The notes under the pieces were generated by a model, which worked only from the letters and a program-made list of their open reading frames with translations, ran no database searches and was not told where the DNA came from. Both the position numbers and the translations under genes were made by a program. 40,985 bases of DNA, from the NCBI GenBank assembly GCA_009928955.1, contig SABN01000019.1:1-40985 (forward strand), given 5' to 3'. Origin of the DNA: Opitutia bacterium. Its GTDB lineage: Bacteria; Verrucomicrobiota; Kiritimatiellia; CAIQIC01; Lenti-01. Of this stretch, positions 31,260-40,100 are shown one piece after another. Positions within the stretch are counted from its first letter, which is position 1, and each line of letters starts with the position of its first letter.

Positions 31260-31969
31260 AGCTGGGCGTGAACATCGACCACGTCGCCACGCTCCGGCAG
31301 GTGCGCGGCACGGTTTATCCTTCGCCCCTCGAAGCCGCCGCGCTGTGCGAGCAGGGCGGCGCCGACGGCATCACCATCCATCTGCGCGAAGACCGCCGCC
31401 ACATCCAGGACGCCGATCTGCACGCCCTGCGGAAGGCGTTGCGCATTCCGCTGAACCTCGAGATGGCCAACAGCCCCGAGATCGTGGAGATCGCCCTCGC
31501 CGCGAAGCCCGCCGAGGTCTGCCTCGTGCCCGAGCGGCGGCAGGAGCTCACCACCGAAGGCGGCCTCGACGCGCTGGGGCAGTTCGACGCGCTCCGGCCC
31601 GCCATCGCGCGCCTGCGCGAGGCGGGCATCGTCGTCAGCCTGTTCATCGAGCCATCCCTCCGCCAGCTGGATGCCGCCGTGCGCCTCGGCGCGCCGGTCG
31701 TCGAGCTCCACACCGGCAAATATTGCGATCTCTCCGGCGAGGCGCGCGAGATCGAGCTGCTGCGCCTCGTCGCGGCCGCAAAGCACGGCCACCAGATCGG
31801 GCTGCAGATCAATGCGGGCCATGGACTCAACTACGACAACTTGGCGGTGTTTCTAAAAGTTATGCCGCATCTGGACACGTTGAACATCGGCCACAGCATC
31901 GTCGCCCGCGCCGTGATGGTCGGCATGGCCCAGGCGGTGCGCGAAATGAAGGGACGGATCCCCCGGTGA
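31256..31969 (+). CDS. pdxJ: Pyridoxine 5'-phosphate synthase
   Basis: The 237-residue TIM-barrel enzyme condenses 1-deoxyxylulose-5-phosphate with aminoacetone-3-phosphate to form pyridoxine phosphate, the last ring-forming step of DXP-dependent vitamin B6 synthesis. Conserved stretches are LGVNIDHVATLRQVRG, ADGITIHLREDRRHI, LNLEMANSPEI, VCLVPERRQELTTEGGLD, VSLFIEPS, VELHTGKY, INAGHGLNYDN and LNIGHSIVARAV. The start overlaps the upstream peptide and the stop overlaps nnr (GTGA), so three genes are translationally chained. In many bacteria acpS lies between pdxJ and nnr-like genes; here it is absent. B6 supports the PLP enzymes in the window (MetY, Alr). Confidence 0.96.
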   Translation: MKLGVNIDHVATLRQVRGTVYPSPLEAAALCEQGGADGITIHLREDRRHIQDADLHALRKALRIPLNLEMANSPEIVEIALAAKPAEVCLVPERRQELTTEGGLDALGQFDALRPAIARLREAGIVVSLFIEPSLRQLDAAVRLGAPVVELHTGKYCDLSGEAREIELLRLVAAAKHGHQIGLQINAGHGLNYDNLAVFLKVMPHLDTLNIGHSIVARAVMVGMAQAVREMKGRIPR

Positions 31970-33501
31970 AATTCGTCGCGGCGAAGGAGATGCGGGAAGG
32001 CGAAGGGCGGGCCATCCTGCGAACCCCCGCGCTGGACCATTCGATGATGGACCGGGCCGGCAAGGGGCTGGCCCAGGCCATCGCGTTCATCGCGAAGCAA
32101 GCCGATCAGTCCTATTCCGTGGTCCGCCTGCTGGCGGGTCCAGGCAACAACGGCGGCGATGTCTTTGCCGCCGCGCTCTACCTGCAGGACATGGACATGC
32201 TGCCGGAAGTGTGGATCGCCTGTCCCGTCGAAAAGCTGAAAGGCTCCGCCAAGGCCTTTTTCGACCAGATGGTCGACGAGGAGATTCCCTATCACGAAGT
32301 CGTCTCCGAAAAGGACTGGGATCTGTCGGACGCCGAAGTTTCGCCGCCCGCCCTTCTCGTGGATGGGCTGCTGGGCACGGGGGCGAAGGGCGCGCCCGCC
32401 GGCGCCATCCGCCGCGCGATCGCCTATCTGCGCGCCAAGAGCGGGGAATGCCTCGTCGTTTCCGCCGACATCCCCTCGGGCATGGATGCCGACACCGGCG
32501 CCCTTTCCCAGTGCTCGGTGCTCGCCGACGTCACCGTCGCGATGGGGTTTCCCAAGGCCGGCATGGCCGCGCCGGCCGCGCTGGAATCGCTCGGCTCCCT
32601 GTGGCTGGCGGAAACCGGCCTGCCGGCGGAATTCGCCGACGCGTTTCCCGATGCGCGCCCCGATCTGCGCTGGATTTCGGAAGCGGACGTGCGCCGGATC
32701 CTGCCGCGCCGCGCGCGGGCGGCCCACAAGGGCACGTACGGCACCGCGCTGCTGCTGGGCGGCTCGAAGGCCTATCCCGGCGCCATCGTGCTGGCGGCCG
32801 AGGGCGCGGTCCGTTCCGGCGCGGGGCTCGTCCGCGTGGCGACGGTGGAAGCCGCGGCGGCCGCCATCGCGGCGCGCGCGCCGGAAGCCATCGTCGGGGC
32901 CGATCTGTCCGCCGATTTCCCGCTGGAGGGGGCGGAATCCATCTTGCTCGGGCCCGGGCTCGGACGCGATCCCGAGGCGCGCCGCCTGGTGGCGCGGCTC
33001 CTGCGCGAGACGCCGTGCCCGCTCGTCCTCGACGCCGATGCCATCGCCGTGCTCGAAGGCAAGCCGGAGGCCATCCGGCCCTGCCCGCACCCGGTCCTCC
33101 TGACGCCGCATCCCGGCGAGCTGGCGTTGTTGCTCGGCACGGATGCGGCGGGCATCCAGCGGGACCGGCTGGCCGCCGCGCGCGAAGCCGCGGAACGCAC
33201 CGGCGCGATCGTCGTGCTGAAGGGGGCGGGGACGCTCGTCGCGAAGGCCGGCCAAGCCGCCTGGATCAACCTGAACGGCAATCCCGGCATGGCGTGCGGC
33301 GGCAGCGGCGACGTGCTCGCGGGATTGCTCGCGGGACTGCTCGCGCAGAACATCGATCCGTTCGAGGCCGCCTGCGCCGCCGTCTGGCTGCACGGGACCG
33401 CCGGCGACCTCGCCGCGCTGCGGAAGACGCAGGCCGCGATGAAGGCCGGCGACCTCGTCCAAGCCCTGCCCGCCGCCTTCCGGCGGGCCGTCATCCGCTG
33501 A
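31966..33501 (+). CDS. nnr: Bifunctional NAD(P)H-hydrate epimerase and dehydratase
   Basis: The 511-residue protein repairs damaged NAD(P)H hydrates. Residues 1-225 are the epimerase (YjeF_N): MREGEGRAI, LLAGPGNNGGDVFAAALYL and LLVDGLLGTGAKG, then VSADIPSGMDADTG. Residues about 230-511 are the ADP- or ATP-dependent dehydratase (ribokinase-like): HKGTYGTALLLGGS, AYPGAIVLAAEGAVRSGAGLV, LLGPGLGRD, LVLDADAI, TPHPGEL and the catalytic GGSGDVLAGLLAGLLAQ, with WLHGTAGDLAA. The start is a GTG at 31966 that shares bases with the pdxJ stop. The frame is open far upstream but only as a shadow of pdxJ. A GC-rich, hairpin-prone stretch follows the stop. Confidence 0.95.
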   Translation: MKFVAAKEMREGEGRAILRTPALDHSMMDRAGKGLAQAIAFIAKQADQSYSVVRLLAGPGNNGGDVFAAALYLQDMDMLPEVWIACPVEKLKGSAKAFFDQMVDEEIPYHEVVSEKDWDLSDAEVSPPALLVDGLLGTGAKGAPAGAIRRAIAYLRAKSGECLVVSADIPSGMDADTGALSQCSVLADVTVAMGFPKAGMAAPAALESLGSLWLAETGLPAEFADAFPDARPDLRWISEADVRRILPRRARAAHKGTYGTALLLGGSKAYPGAIVLAAEGAVRSGAGLVRVATVEAAAAAIAARAPEAIVGADLSADFPLEGAESILLGPGLGRDPEARRLVARLLRETPCPLVLDADAIAVLEGKPEAIRPCPHPVLLTPHPGELALLLGTDAAGIQRDRLAAAREAAERTGAIVVLKGAGTLVAKAGQAAWINLNGNPGMACGGSGDVLAGLLAGLLAQNIDPFEAACAAVWLHGTAGDLAALRKTQAAMKAGDLVQALPAAFRRAVIR

Positions 33502-33631
33502 GCCCCTCCGGCGTTCCGGCGCGGCCGGCGCCAGCCAGCGTCATGTTCGGAAATGCGCGTGAGCGGATTGGGTTGACCTGTAGCCGAAAATGACAGAGCC
33601 GTGTCAATCAGGATTGAAGAGGCCAGGGATA

Positions 33632-33691
33632 GTAGGGGCGCAGCTTGCTGCGACCGTTCTCGACCCCGGTCCGAGCAAGCTCGGCCCCTAC
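33632..33691. repeat. REP-like inverted repeat element
   Basis: Two 24-bp units face each other. The first reads GTAGGGGC, then the mini-palindrome GCAGC-TT-GCTGC, then GACC (33632-33655). The second is its inverted counterpart GGTC, CGAGC-AA-GCTCG, GCCCCTAC (33668-33691). The outer arms GTAGGGGC/GCCCCTAC and GACC/GGTC are perfect and the inner stems differ but stay palindromic. This layout is typical of REP/BIME elements that are scattered in multiple copies and mobilised by RAYT transposases. The rest of the 227-bp interval (33502-33728) holds only a short TGACA-6-TGTCA inverted repeat at 33591-33606 and no gene. Confidence 0.65.
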
Positions 33692-33728
33692 GAGAGCAAA
33701 GAATAGCGACAACAAATCCTGCCCAGCG

Positions 33729-34508
33729 CTAGCGGGCGGGCGGGGTGAATTTCCGGCGGGGCAGGAAGGCGAACAGCAGGACGCCGGCGAGGAGCAAGGC
33801 CAGCGATGTGGCCTGCGCGACATCGAGGGCGAACCACGACAGGCGCTCGTCGCCGCGCAGATATTCCAGCAGGAACCGGCAGGGGGGATAGAGCACCAGA
33901 TACAGCGCGAACACCGCGCCGTCCTTCTTGCGGCGCGGATAGGCGGCGAGCAGCGCGACCCAGATGGCGAGCAGGCACGCGGATTCGATGATCTGCACGG
34001 GATAGAGGGGGATGCCGGCGAACAGCTTGCCCGGCTCGCAGACGGGGGGATAGGTGACGCCGCAGAAATGGTCGCCGGCGGGTCGGCCGTAGCAACACCC
34101 GTTCAGGAAGCACCCCACGCGCCCGAGGGCGTGTCCGATGGCGAGGCCGGGGATGGCGAAATCGGCCAGATGCCACAGGGGCAGGCGGTGGTGGCGGGCG
34201 AACAAGGCCAGCGCCGCCGAGGCCAGGAGGAGGCCGCCATAGAAGATGAGCCCGCCTTGGTCGATGCGGATGATCGCGAGCGGCGCGGCGCGGTAGTGGG
34301 CCCAGTTGGCGGCGACGTAGGCGATGCGCGATCCGACGATGCCGCTGGTCATGAGCCAGAAGCCCAGATCGGCCGCGAAGCCGGGCGGGCGCGTCTCGCG
34401 GCGGCCGAGCCACAGCCAAGTCAGGATGGCGCAGAGGAACCCCAGCGCGGTCATGATGCCGTAGCTGTAGATTTCCTTGCCGAAGATCTGGAACAGGACC
34501 GGATGCAT
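33729..34508 (-). CDS. lgt: Prolipoprotein diacylglyceryl transferase
   Basis: The 259-residue inner-membrane enzyme attaches diacylglycerol to the lipobox cysteine of prolipoproteins. Seven hydrophobic helices are visible. Family motifs are the N-terminal YSYGIMTALGFL, GIVGSRIAYV, GGLIFYGGLL, the signature GRVGCFLNGCCYGRPA, and YPVQIIESACLL near the C-terminus. The signature carries GCCYG rather than the GNFxNxE of proteobacterial Lgt, a form known in other phyla. Substrates in this window include the three SGNH lipoproteins. ATG 34508 lies only about 9 nt from the -10 hexamer and has no Shine-Dalgarno sequence. Confidence 0.93.
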   Translation of the reverse strand: MHPVLFQIFGKEIYSYGIMTALGFLCAILTWLWLGRRETRPPGFAADLGFWLMTSGIVGSRIAYVAANWAHYRAAPLAIIRIDQGGLIFYGGLLLASAALALFARHHRLPLWHLADFAIPGLAIGHALGRVGCFLNGCCYGRPAGDHFCGVTYPPVCEPGKLFAGIPLYPVQIIESACLLAIWVALLAAYPRRKKDGAVFALYLVLYPPCRFLLEYLRGDERLSWFALDVAQATSLALLLAGVLLFAFLPRRKFTPPAR

Positions 34509-34516
34509 GGGGAAGG

Positions 34517-34545
34517 ACTGTAGCAGGGTCCGGAGGGCAAGACAA
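34517..34545 (-). promoter_or_regulatory. Probable lgt promoter, nearly leaderless
   Basis: On the minus strand TTGTCT (34540-34545), 17 nt, then TGC-TACAGT, an extended -10 hexamer (34517-34522). The expected start of transcription is within a few bases of the lgt ATG at 34508. Confidence 0.5.
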
Positions 34546-34582
34546 GGTGGCGCGTCGCGGCGACATGGGGTAGGGTTTTCCG

Positions 34583-35602
34583 ATGAACAAGGCGATGGCC
34601 ATCACGTGGGAGGTGCTGCGGAACGCCTGGGCGGTGCTGGGCGAGATGGCGCCGTGGGTGCTGGGCGGGTTCCTGGTGGCCGGCGTGCTGTCGCTGTGGC
34701 TCGACGCGCGCGTGGTGCGGGAGCATTTCGGCGGGGGCCGGTTCGGCGCGATCCTGAAGGCCGTGGCGCTGGGCATTCCGCTGCCGGTGTGCTCGTGCGG
34801 GGTGATCCCGCTGGGCGCGTCCCTGCGCAAGCACGGCGCCGGCAAAGGTCCGACCGCCGCCTTCCTGATGAGCACCCCGCAGACGGGCGTGGACAGCATC
34901 GCCGTCACCTACGGCATGCTGGGGGGCCTCTTCGCGATCTTCCGCCCGCTGGCGGCGCTGGTGTCGGGCGTGCTGTGCGGGTTCGCCGTGGAAGCCCTCG
35001 ACGGCGACGCGCCCGCGCCGGTCGCGGCGCCGGACCCCGAGATCGGGGCGGCGGCGGGCCCGTGGTGGGCGCGGGTGTTCCACAACGGATTCATCGTGCT
35101 GCCGCGCTCGGTGGGCGGGGCCCTCCTCGTCGGCGCGCTGGTGTCGGCCCTGGTGATGGCGCTGGTGCCGGAAAACTACATCGCGGAAAAGATTTCGAGC
35201 CCCTTGGCGCAGATCGTGCTGACCTTGGCCTTCGGCATTCCGGTCTACATCTGCTCGACGGCCGCCGTGCCGTTCGCGCTGGGGCTGCTGGCGGCGGGCC
35301 TGTCGCCCGGCGCGGCGATGGCCTTCCTGATCGGCGGGCCGGGCGTGAGCGCCTCGACCCTGCTGGCCGTCTGGCGGCTGATGGGCCTGCGCTCCACGCT
35401 CGTCTATGTCGCCGTGCTCGCCGCCTGCGCGATCGGCTTCGGCCTGCTGGTGCAAGCGATCCTGCCTCCCGGCTGGATGCCGGCGGGCATGCAGATGGTG
35501 GCCGCGCACGCGCACGGCGGAACCGGCCCCGCCTGGAACGTCCATGCGCAGGCGTTCCTGCTGCTGGCGGTCGTGGCGTGGGCCAAGTGGGGCCGGCGGT
35601 AA
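34583..35602 (+). CDS. Permease of the DUF318/SO_0444 type (probable heavy-metal efflux)
   Basis: The 339-residue protein has about eight to ten transmembrane helices in two related halves. The first half carries GIPLPVCSCGVIPLGASLRKHG, then GAGKGPTAAFLMSTPQTGVD. The second carries FGIPVYICSTAAVPFALGLL, then AMAFLIGGPGVSASTL. These cysteine-containing loops are characteristic of the UPF0718 permeases, of which the SO_0444 branch is linked to copper/zinc efflux and others to arsenical export. A histidine-containing loop near the C-terminus (AAHAHGGTGP) may help to bind metal. No metal regulator is next to it. It is divergent from lgt with 74 bp between starts. The exact metal is unknown. Confidence 0.85.
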   Translation: MNKAMAITWEVLRNAWAVLGEMAPWVLGGFLVAGVLSLWLDARVVREHFGGGRFGAILKAVALGIPLPVCSCGVIPLGASLRKHGAGKGPTAAFLMSTPQTGVDSIAVTYGMLGGLFAIFRPLAALVSGVLCGFAVEALDGDAPAPVAAPDPEIGAAAGPWWARVFHNGFIVLPRSVGGALLVGALVSALVMALVPENYIAEKISSPLAQIVLTLAFGIPVYICSTAAVPFALGLLAAGLSPGAAMAFLIGGPGVSASTLLAVWRLMGLRSTLVYVAVLAACAIGFGLLVQAILPPGWMPAGMQMVAAHAHGGTGPAWNVHAQAFLLLAVVAWAKWGRR

Positions 35603-35640
35603 CCGCCGCCGCTCGCGAAGACCGCGGCGGGGCGGGGCGG
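35603..35640 (+). terminator. Possible terminator hairpin after the permease gene
   Basis: CCGCCGC (35603-35609) pairs with GCGGCGG (35634-35640) immediately after the stop codon, with further short GC pairing inside. There is no T-run, so termination is uncertain. Confidence 0.3.
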
Positions 35641-35693
35641 CGGTCGGCCGGGGGGACGGACGGTTCCCGAACCCGGGCCGGGGACGCATTTTT

Positions 35694-35745
35694 TGCCGGA
35701 TTCCGGCATTTCGCAGTTTCAAAACCGGCCCGGGCGGGGTATAAG
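35694..35745 (+). promoter_or_regulatory. Palindrome and possible promoter of the acetyltransferase gene
   Basis: A perfect 15-bp palindrome TGCCGGA-T-TCCGGCA lies at 35694-35708. Downstream is a -10-like TATAAG (35740-35745) with a poor TTTCAA 17 nt before it. The palindrome would sit just upstream of the -35 region, a place suited to an activator or repressor. Evidence is pattern only. Confidence 0.3.
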
Positions 35746-35770
35746 AAGGGCAGGGAAGCGGAGGCGGAAC

Positions 35771-36226
35771 ATGAGCGAAATCAAGGTGCGGCAGGCGACG
35801 GCGGCGGAGGCGGTCCGGATCGCGGACTTCAACCGGGCGATGGCGATGGAGACCGAAGGTTTGGCCTTGGACGAGAAGACGGTGGCGGCGGGCGTGGTGG
35901 CGCTGATGGGCCATCCGGACCGCGGCTTCTATCTGGTGGCGGAGGCGGACGGCGCGGTCGCCGGCTGCCTGCTGATCACCTACGAATGGAGCGACTGGCG
36001 CAACAAGATGTTCTGGTGGATCCAGAGCGTCTACGTGAAGCCCGAACTCCGCGGCCGCGGGATCTACCGCGCCTTGGACGACAAGGTGCAGGAGCTGGCC
36101 GCCAAGGCCGGCAACGTGTGCGGCTTCCGCCTCTACGTCCACAAGGGCAACGTGCGCGCGCAGGAGGTCTATCGCAGCCTCGGCATGCACGAGACCGAAT
36201 ACCTCCTCTACGAGGACATGCCTTGA
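35771..36226 (+). CDS. GNAT-family N-acetyltransferase
   Basis: The 151-residue protein has the GNAT fold order: IKVRQATAAEAVRIADFN at the N-terminus, DRGFYLVAEADGAVAGCLLI for strands 2-4, the acetyl-CoA loop QSVYVKPELRGRGIYRALDD, and a C-terminal LYVHKGNVRAQEVYRSLGM typical of the family. The RGRGIY loop binds the pyrophosphate of acetyl-CoA. The substrate could be a small amine, an amino acid or a protein N-terminus; nothing nearby decides. GGAGG stands before ATG 35771, and the upstream in-frame extension lacks homology. Confidence 0.9.
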   Translation: MSEIKVRQATAAEAVRIADFNRAMAMETEGLALDEKTVAAGVVALMGHPDRGFYLVAEADGAVAGCLLITYEWSDWRNKMFWWIQSVYVKPELRGRGIYRALDDKVQELAAKAGNVCGFRLYVHKGNVRAQEVYRSLGMHETEYLLYEDMP

Positions 36227-36240
36227 TAATCCGTCCCCGC

Positions 36241-36254
36241 CCGGCGCGCGCCGG
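36241..36254 (+). terminator. Possible terminator palindrome after the acetyltransferase gene
   Basis: CCGGCGCGCGCCGG is fully self-complementary and lies 14 nt after the stop codon. It can fold as a 5-bp stem with a GCGC loop. No T-run follows. Confidence 0.3.
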
Positions 36255-36312
36255 CCGCCCGCAGGGGCAGGGGCGGGCGCAAACTGGGCATGGCGGAAGT
36301 CCGGCGTTCTGC

Positions 36313-36318
36313 TATCCT
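36313..36318 (+). promoter_or_regulatory. Possible -10 element of the small gene at 36365
   Basis: TATCCT preceded by TGC forms an extended -10 of the same type as elsewhere in the window. A convincing -35 is not visible. The leader would be about 40 nt and contains AGGAGA 5 nt before the ATG. Confidence 0.3.
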
Positions 36319-36364
36319 TGTCGCCGTCCATCGCAATGAATCGGTTTGGAAATAGGAGAATCCC

Positions 36365-36592
36365 ATGGAAAAGAAATTCATCATCGCCTCCGCCGTCAAA
36401 GAAGAACTGAAGGTGCGGAGCGGATTGGCCACCATCTCGTCGGAAGCCCTCGATTGGGTGAACGACCAGGTCGGCCCCCTGTTGGACATCTGCGCCAACA
36501 CCGGGCGCCGGACCCCCGGCGGACGCCTCATGGCCCCGCCCGCCGCCGCGCCTGCCGCGGCGGCCCCCGCCGCCGAAGCGCCCGCCCCCTAG
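36365..36592 (+). CDS. Small protein with possible degenerate histone fold and Ala/Pro tail
   Basis: This 75-residue protein has a strong ribosome-binding site (AGGAGA, 5 nt spacing) and its own promoter-like -10. The first 50 residues follow the layout of singlet histone-fold proteins: a short helix (KFIIASAVKEELK), a loop with LATISSEAL, a longer amphipathic helix (EALDWVNDQVGPLLDICANT), and GRRT where bacterial and archaeal histones usually have GRKT before the last helix. The last helix appears reduced (PGGRLM) and the protein ends in a flexible tail rich in Ala and Pro (PPAAAPAAAAPAAEAPAP). The middle helix is a few residues shorter than in typical histones. This is my reading of the pattern; a DNA-binding role is only suggested. 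It may also be an unrelated small helical protein. Confidence 0.65.
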   Translation: MEKKFIIASAVKEELKVRSGLATISSEALDWVNDQVGPLLDICANTGRRTPGGRLMAPPAAAPAAAAPAAEAPAP

Positions 36593-36630
36593 GCGGCCTC
36601 TTCCCGGCCCGGAAACTTGGCCAACCCCAT

Positions 36631-36655
36631 CCGCCGCGCCCGCCGGGCGCGGCGG
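36631..36655 (+). terminator. Strong GC hairpin after the small gene
   Basis: An 11-bp perfect stem (CCGCCGCGCCC with GGGCGCGGCGG) closes a 3-nt GCC loop, 38 nt after the stop codon. Stability is very high, but no T-run follows, so it may stabilise or end the transcript by another route. Confidence 0.5.
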
Positions 36656-36977
36656 CAACTCGTCTATGTGCGCATCCAAGCCCTGCCCGGAAGCGGTCGG
36701 AAGACGATTCCGGATTTCATCTCGCCGTTGATTTGGCGACCGGAAACCACGGCTCACCCGGAGCGTTCGCCCTGCCGGAAGCCTGTGGAATTTGATTTAG
36801 GGTAGGGCGCGACGTCCCGGCCGAGCCAGACCGTTTTGCGCAATCGAATCCGCTGCCTGAATTGCCGGAAAGGGTCCAGTCCGCCGCGCGGTCCCTCGCG
36901 CCCGCAAAATCCCCGTGCGCGATGAATGGACCCGAGAAGAAGGAGTTTAGGGGGAAAGAGGCTGGGTTGGCAGGGCG

Positions 36978-37099
36978 CGAAAAGGGAATAATACTAGATT
37001 ACGGGACTGACCCCTTTTCGGAAGGATGGGGATCTGTGCAAAGCGTCCAACAGGCATAAGATTAATTTATGAAACGGACCCACTATTGACCCCTATTCG
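36978..37099. repeat. Short inverted and direct repeats, probable mobile-element remnant
   Basis: CGAAAAGGG (36978-36986) and CCCTTTTCG (37012-37020) are a perfect 9-bp inverted pair. TGACCCCTTTTCG (37008-37020) recurs as TGACCCCTATTCG (37087-37099) with one mismatch, next to GGGACTGACCCC and GGACCCAC words. Similar GGG-ACTGACCCC words flank REP-type insertions in many genomes. No transposase is present. Confidence 0.45.
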
Positions 37100-37147
37100 T
37101 TGCATGCGGACTTGACCATCCGAGCGCTGCCGAATGATGAACGGTTG

Positions 37148-40100
37148 TCATTGAAGATTCACTCTAATGAACAAACTCGGGCTGCTGGTTGCCGGGACAT
37201 AAACGCCCATCGTTCCGTTGCTCCCGGCAATCGGACTGCCGACCGTTGCCCATGGATTGGTGAGACTGCTCGTTCTAAGCAACTGGTACTGTCGGCCGGT
37301 CACCCCGGGCCATGAGACAAAGATCCCATTGGATGCGACGATTTTTTGGGCGGAAGTAAAACGGAAGACGGAATGGGGATCGATGGGACTTGTCCCCGCC
37401 CGCAATTCATCCATGTTGCTTTGACCATCGCCATCGTTGTCCAGCAGGGCATCGTGATGTGCGAGCGACAAGCCTGCGATTCCATTGCTGCCGGATGCAT
37501 GGAGAGCCTCCCACCAGTCGGGCAATCCATCGGCGTCGGAATCGACCGGGGCGGTATTCAGAACCGAGGCATAAGAGCTTGCAGGTCCTTCAACGCCGAA
37601 TGCATTCCGCGCCTTGACTACAATGTAATAGGTTGAGTTGCTTTCCAAGCCGAACAAGCGATAGTTGGTCACGTTGCCCACCTCGATGGGCGAGTCGCAT
37701 CCAATCAATGCCGCCTTGCCTTCAAATGGTTCGGAAGCGTTGTCGGAATCATAGTGCACAGCATAGGACACCACATTGGCATTCGTGATGGGAGCCCAGG
37801 AGACCTTGATGGCGGTGCCGTCAACCAAGGCTTGCACATTGCTGGGCGCAGGGGGGGCACCAGAGCTAACATACGACACTCGTCCGTCGGCACAGGCCGC
37901 TCCGATCACACTCTGGGCGTTCGCGACAATGCCGGTCCCGGCAATGCTGGTCTGGACGGTGAAGGAAATCCGTCCAGATACCACAGCAACTTGTTTCCCA
38001 GTGATGGAGGCATCAGCATCTGCCGTAATAATGTCTCCCAACGAAGCCGACACCGTGAATAGTTGGCCGTTTGATACGGCCGTCGTGTCGTTGTTGCTCA
38101 TTACATCGCTGGTGAAGACCACCGTCGACACGCCGTTGTTGGTCACGCTGGACGGACTTGGCGTTAGAACATAGGCGCCGTAAGGCATTCGGGGCGCCAA
38201 GGTGTACAGGGCAAGCACATTGATCTGGTTGCTGACGACGTTGCCGGCCAGATTTCGCGTTCCACCCTTGTATTCCCAGAGAAGCGAGTTTGTATTCCAT
38301 TGATACATGGCCAAGGTGTCTTCCGGAATCCCGGCCACCTCGGAATCTGCATAGGAAATGGCGAGGGTGCCTGGCGGGCTCAAGGCCAAGCCGGACGGCT
38401 TGAGATCATAGAAGCCGCCAATGCCGAAGCGCCAATTATTGGTTGTCCCATCGCTCAAGAGGGTGTTTCCCACGCCACCCGTTCCCAGTGTTGTCCGAGG
38501 GGGCGGCAGCCAACTCCATGCCGACTGCCAGGCATTGTTAATGACGTCCGTTCCAGCCGCCACGGAATCCGCCGCAAGGGTTAAGGCACCTTGACCTATT
38601 CCAATGGAAGTATTGACGGCAAATTGTACTCCGGCAACGGCTGTTGAAGCGGCATAGGTCATCAATCCTTCCCATCCGATTTGAGCCCACGTCTCGGCAT
38701 AGATATCGGCAAGTTGAACGGTCGCATTGGGCGTAAAGGCATCATTGGTATAAACACCTGTAACAAACTCCCTGCCAACCAAGAGGGACGCCTTTCGGGT
38801 TGTATATTTTTTCTTGTCAGCAAATTCCGCGCCGATGCTGACGCTGCCTCCAACTCCAAGTAATGAGCCTTCGACGCCAAAAACAGGGGAAATGCGATTA
38901 TTCAGGCGCAAGGATTCATCCTCGACTTCGGCCCATACACGACTTGCAGAAGATTCCATCCGTTCGGATAGGGCATAGAAATCATCCAGCATTGTCTCCG
39001 ATTGGAAAACAACGCCTGGACCAGTTATTCCCACTTTTGCCGCAGTCAGCGCGGCAAAAGTCGGGGCCTCAACAAACAATGTATTCAAATCAGCAGAGGC
39101 TCCGCGAAAACGCCAAGTGCGTTCAACGTTGTGATCGACAAACAGATCGCCGGGATTCGTCTCGCCAAAAACCGATTTGATTCGGCCTTCGCGAATTATT
39201 CCCGACGATGCATCCCATGCCACTTCATATTCACCGCCGGAAACCAACAAATCGCCTTGAAATTTTAAGCCGCCGACCAGTTTATATTCTTTTCCTGGAT
39301 TGGAATAGGCTCCAAGAATTCCATTAAATCTCACCAAGCAATCATATCGGGCAGCAATAGCAATTTCATTTGTTGGTGGCCGCACAATAACTTCACCTTC
39401 GGCCCGCACTTTTCCGGTTAAATTTCCACCTAGACCGACGCGACTGTTCCCCAGAAAGGCTCCGGCATCTGCGGTGGCGCCTGCCCACACCTTGCCGGCT
39501 CCCGTCATATAAAGTCCCGCGGAGCCCTCTTGCTTGTAAGGGGGAAGATTGACAATGCCTTCCAGCGCCACAAGGCATGAAGCCAAAATCGGTTGTCCAC
39601 CAGTGGCAAACCCAAGCGCCGGGAAACACAGTAAGTATGCTTTGGCCATCGATTCATCAAGACTGCCGGATTGGTAGCTGAATTCGTGCTCATCCCCACC
39701 CATAATCCCGATCAGGCCCTCCAAACTTGCGCCAACACCGGCATCTACCGATAGCGGTCCCACTTTAGCTCCGGCTTTAACGATGGATTTCTCCACCTTG
39801 ACCCCAACGCCGGCTTCAGCCCCACGTTCAAATGTAAGCGATTCCGGCCGGGATACATTCCCATCCTTTTCGGATAGAACAATTGTATAATCAGTGGCAG
39901 CCTCCACTTTGAGTCCGCCCACGATATGTCCGGAGATCGAGCCACTCAATTCAGATTCCCACCGGGTTTCATATTCCCTTGGCCGCACTTGAACGACAAA
40001 CGTCTTTTTCTTGATGGCTGGCAACTCGACACCGTTGAGATGACTCACGATCAACGACACATTTCCGGACGACGATCCCACGCTTAATGCCGATTCGGGA

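Larger units (their letters stand above)
36593..37147. other. 555-bp stretch without a gene
   Basis: No open frame with ribosome-binding site or recognisable product is present. Base composition falls from very GC-rich on the left to AT-richer on the right, where the second giant gene begins. It contains the hairpin at 36631-36655, a single GTAGGGCGCGACGTCCCGGC segment at 36802-36821 that resembles half of a REP unit, and the repeats at 36978-37099. Confidence 0.6.

Noticed and set aside
31345..31965. An upstream extension of nnr in the same frame
   Set aside because: It only rereads pdxJ in another phase and consists of Arg/Pro/Ala-rich sequence; the GTG at 31966 fits homology and coupling.
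36593..37147. A tRNA or small ORF in the long gene-free stretch
   Set aside because: No cloverleaf with a TTC-loop pattern and no frame with a ribosome-binding site was found by eye.
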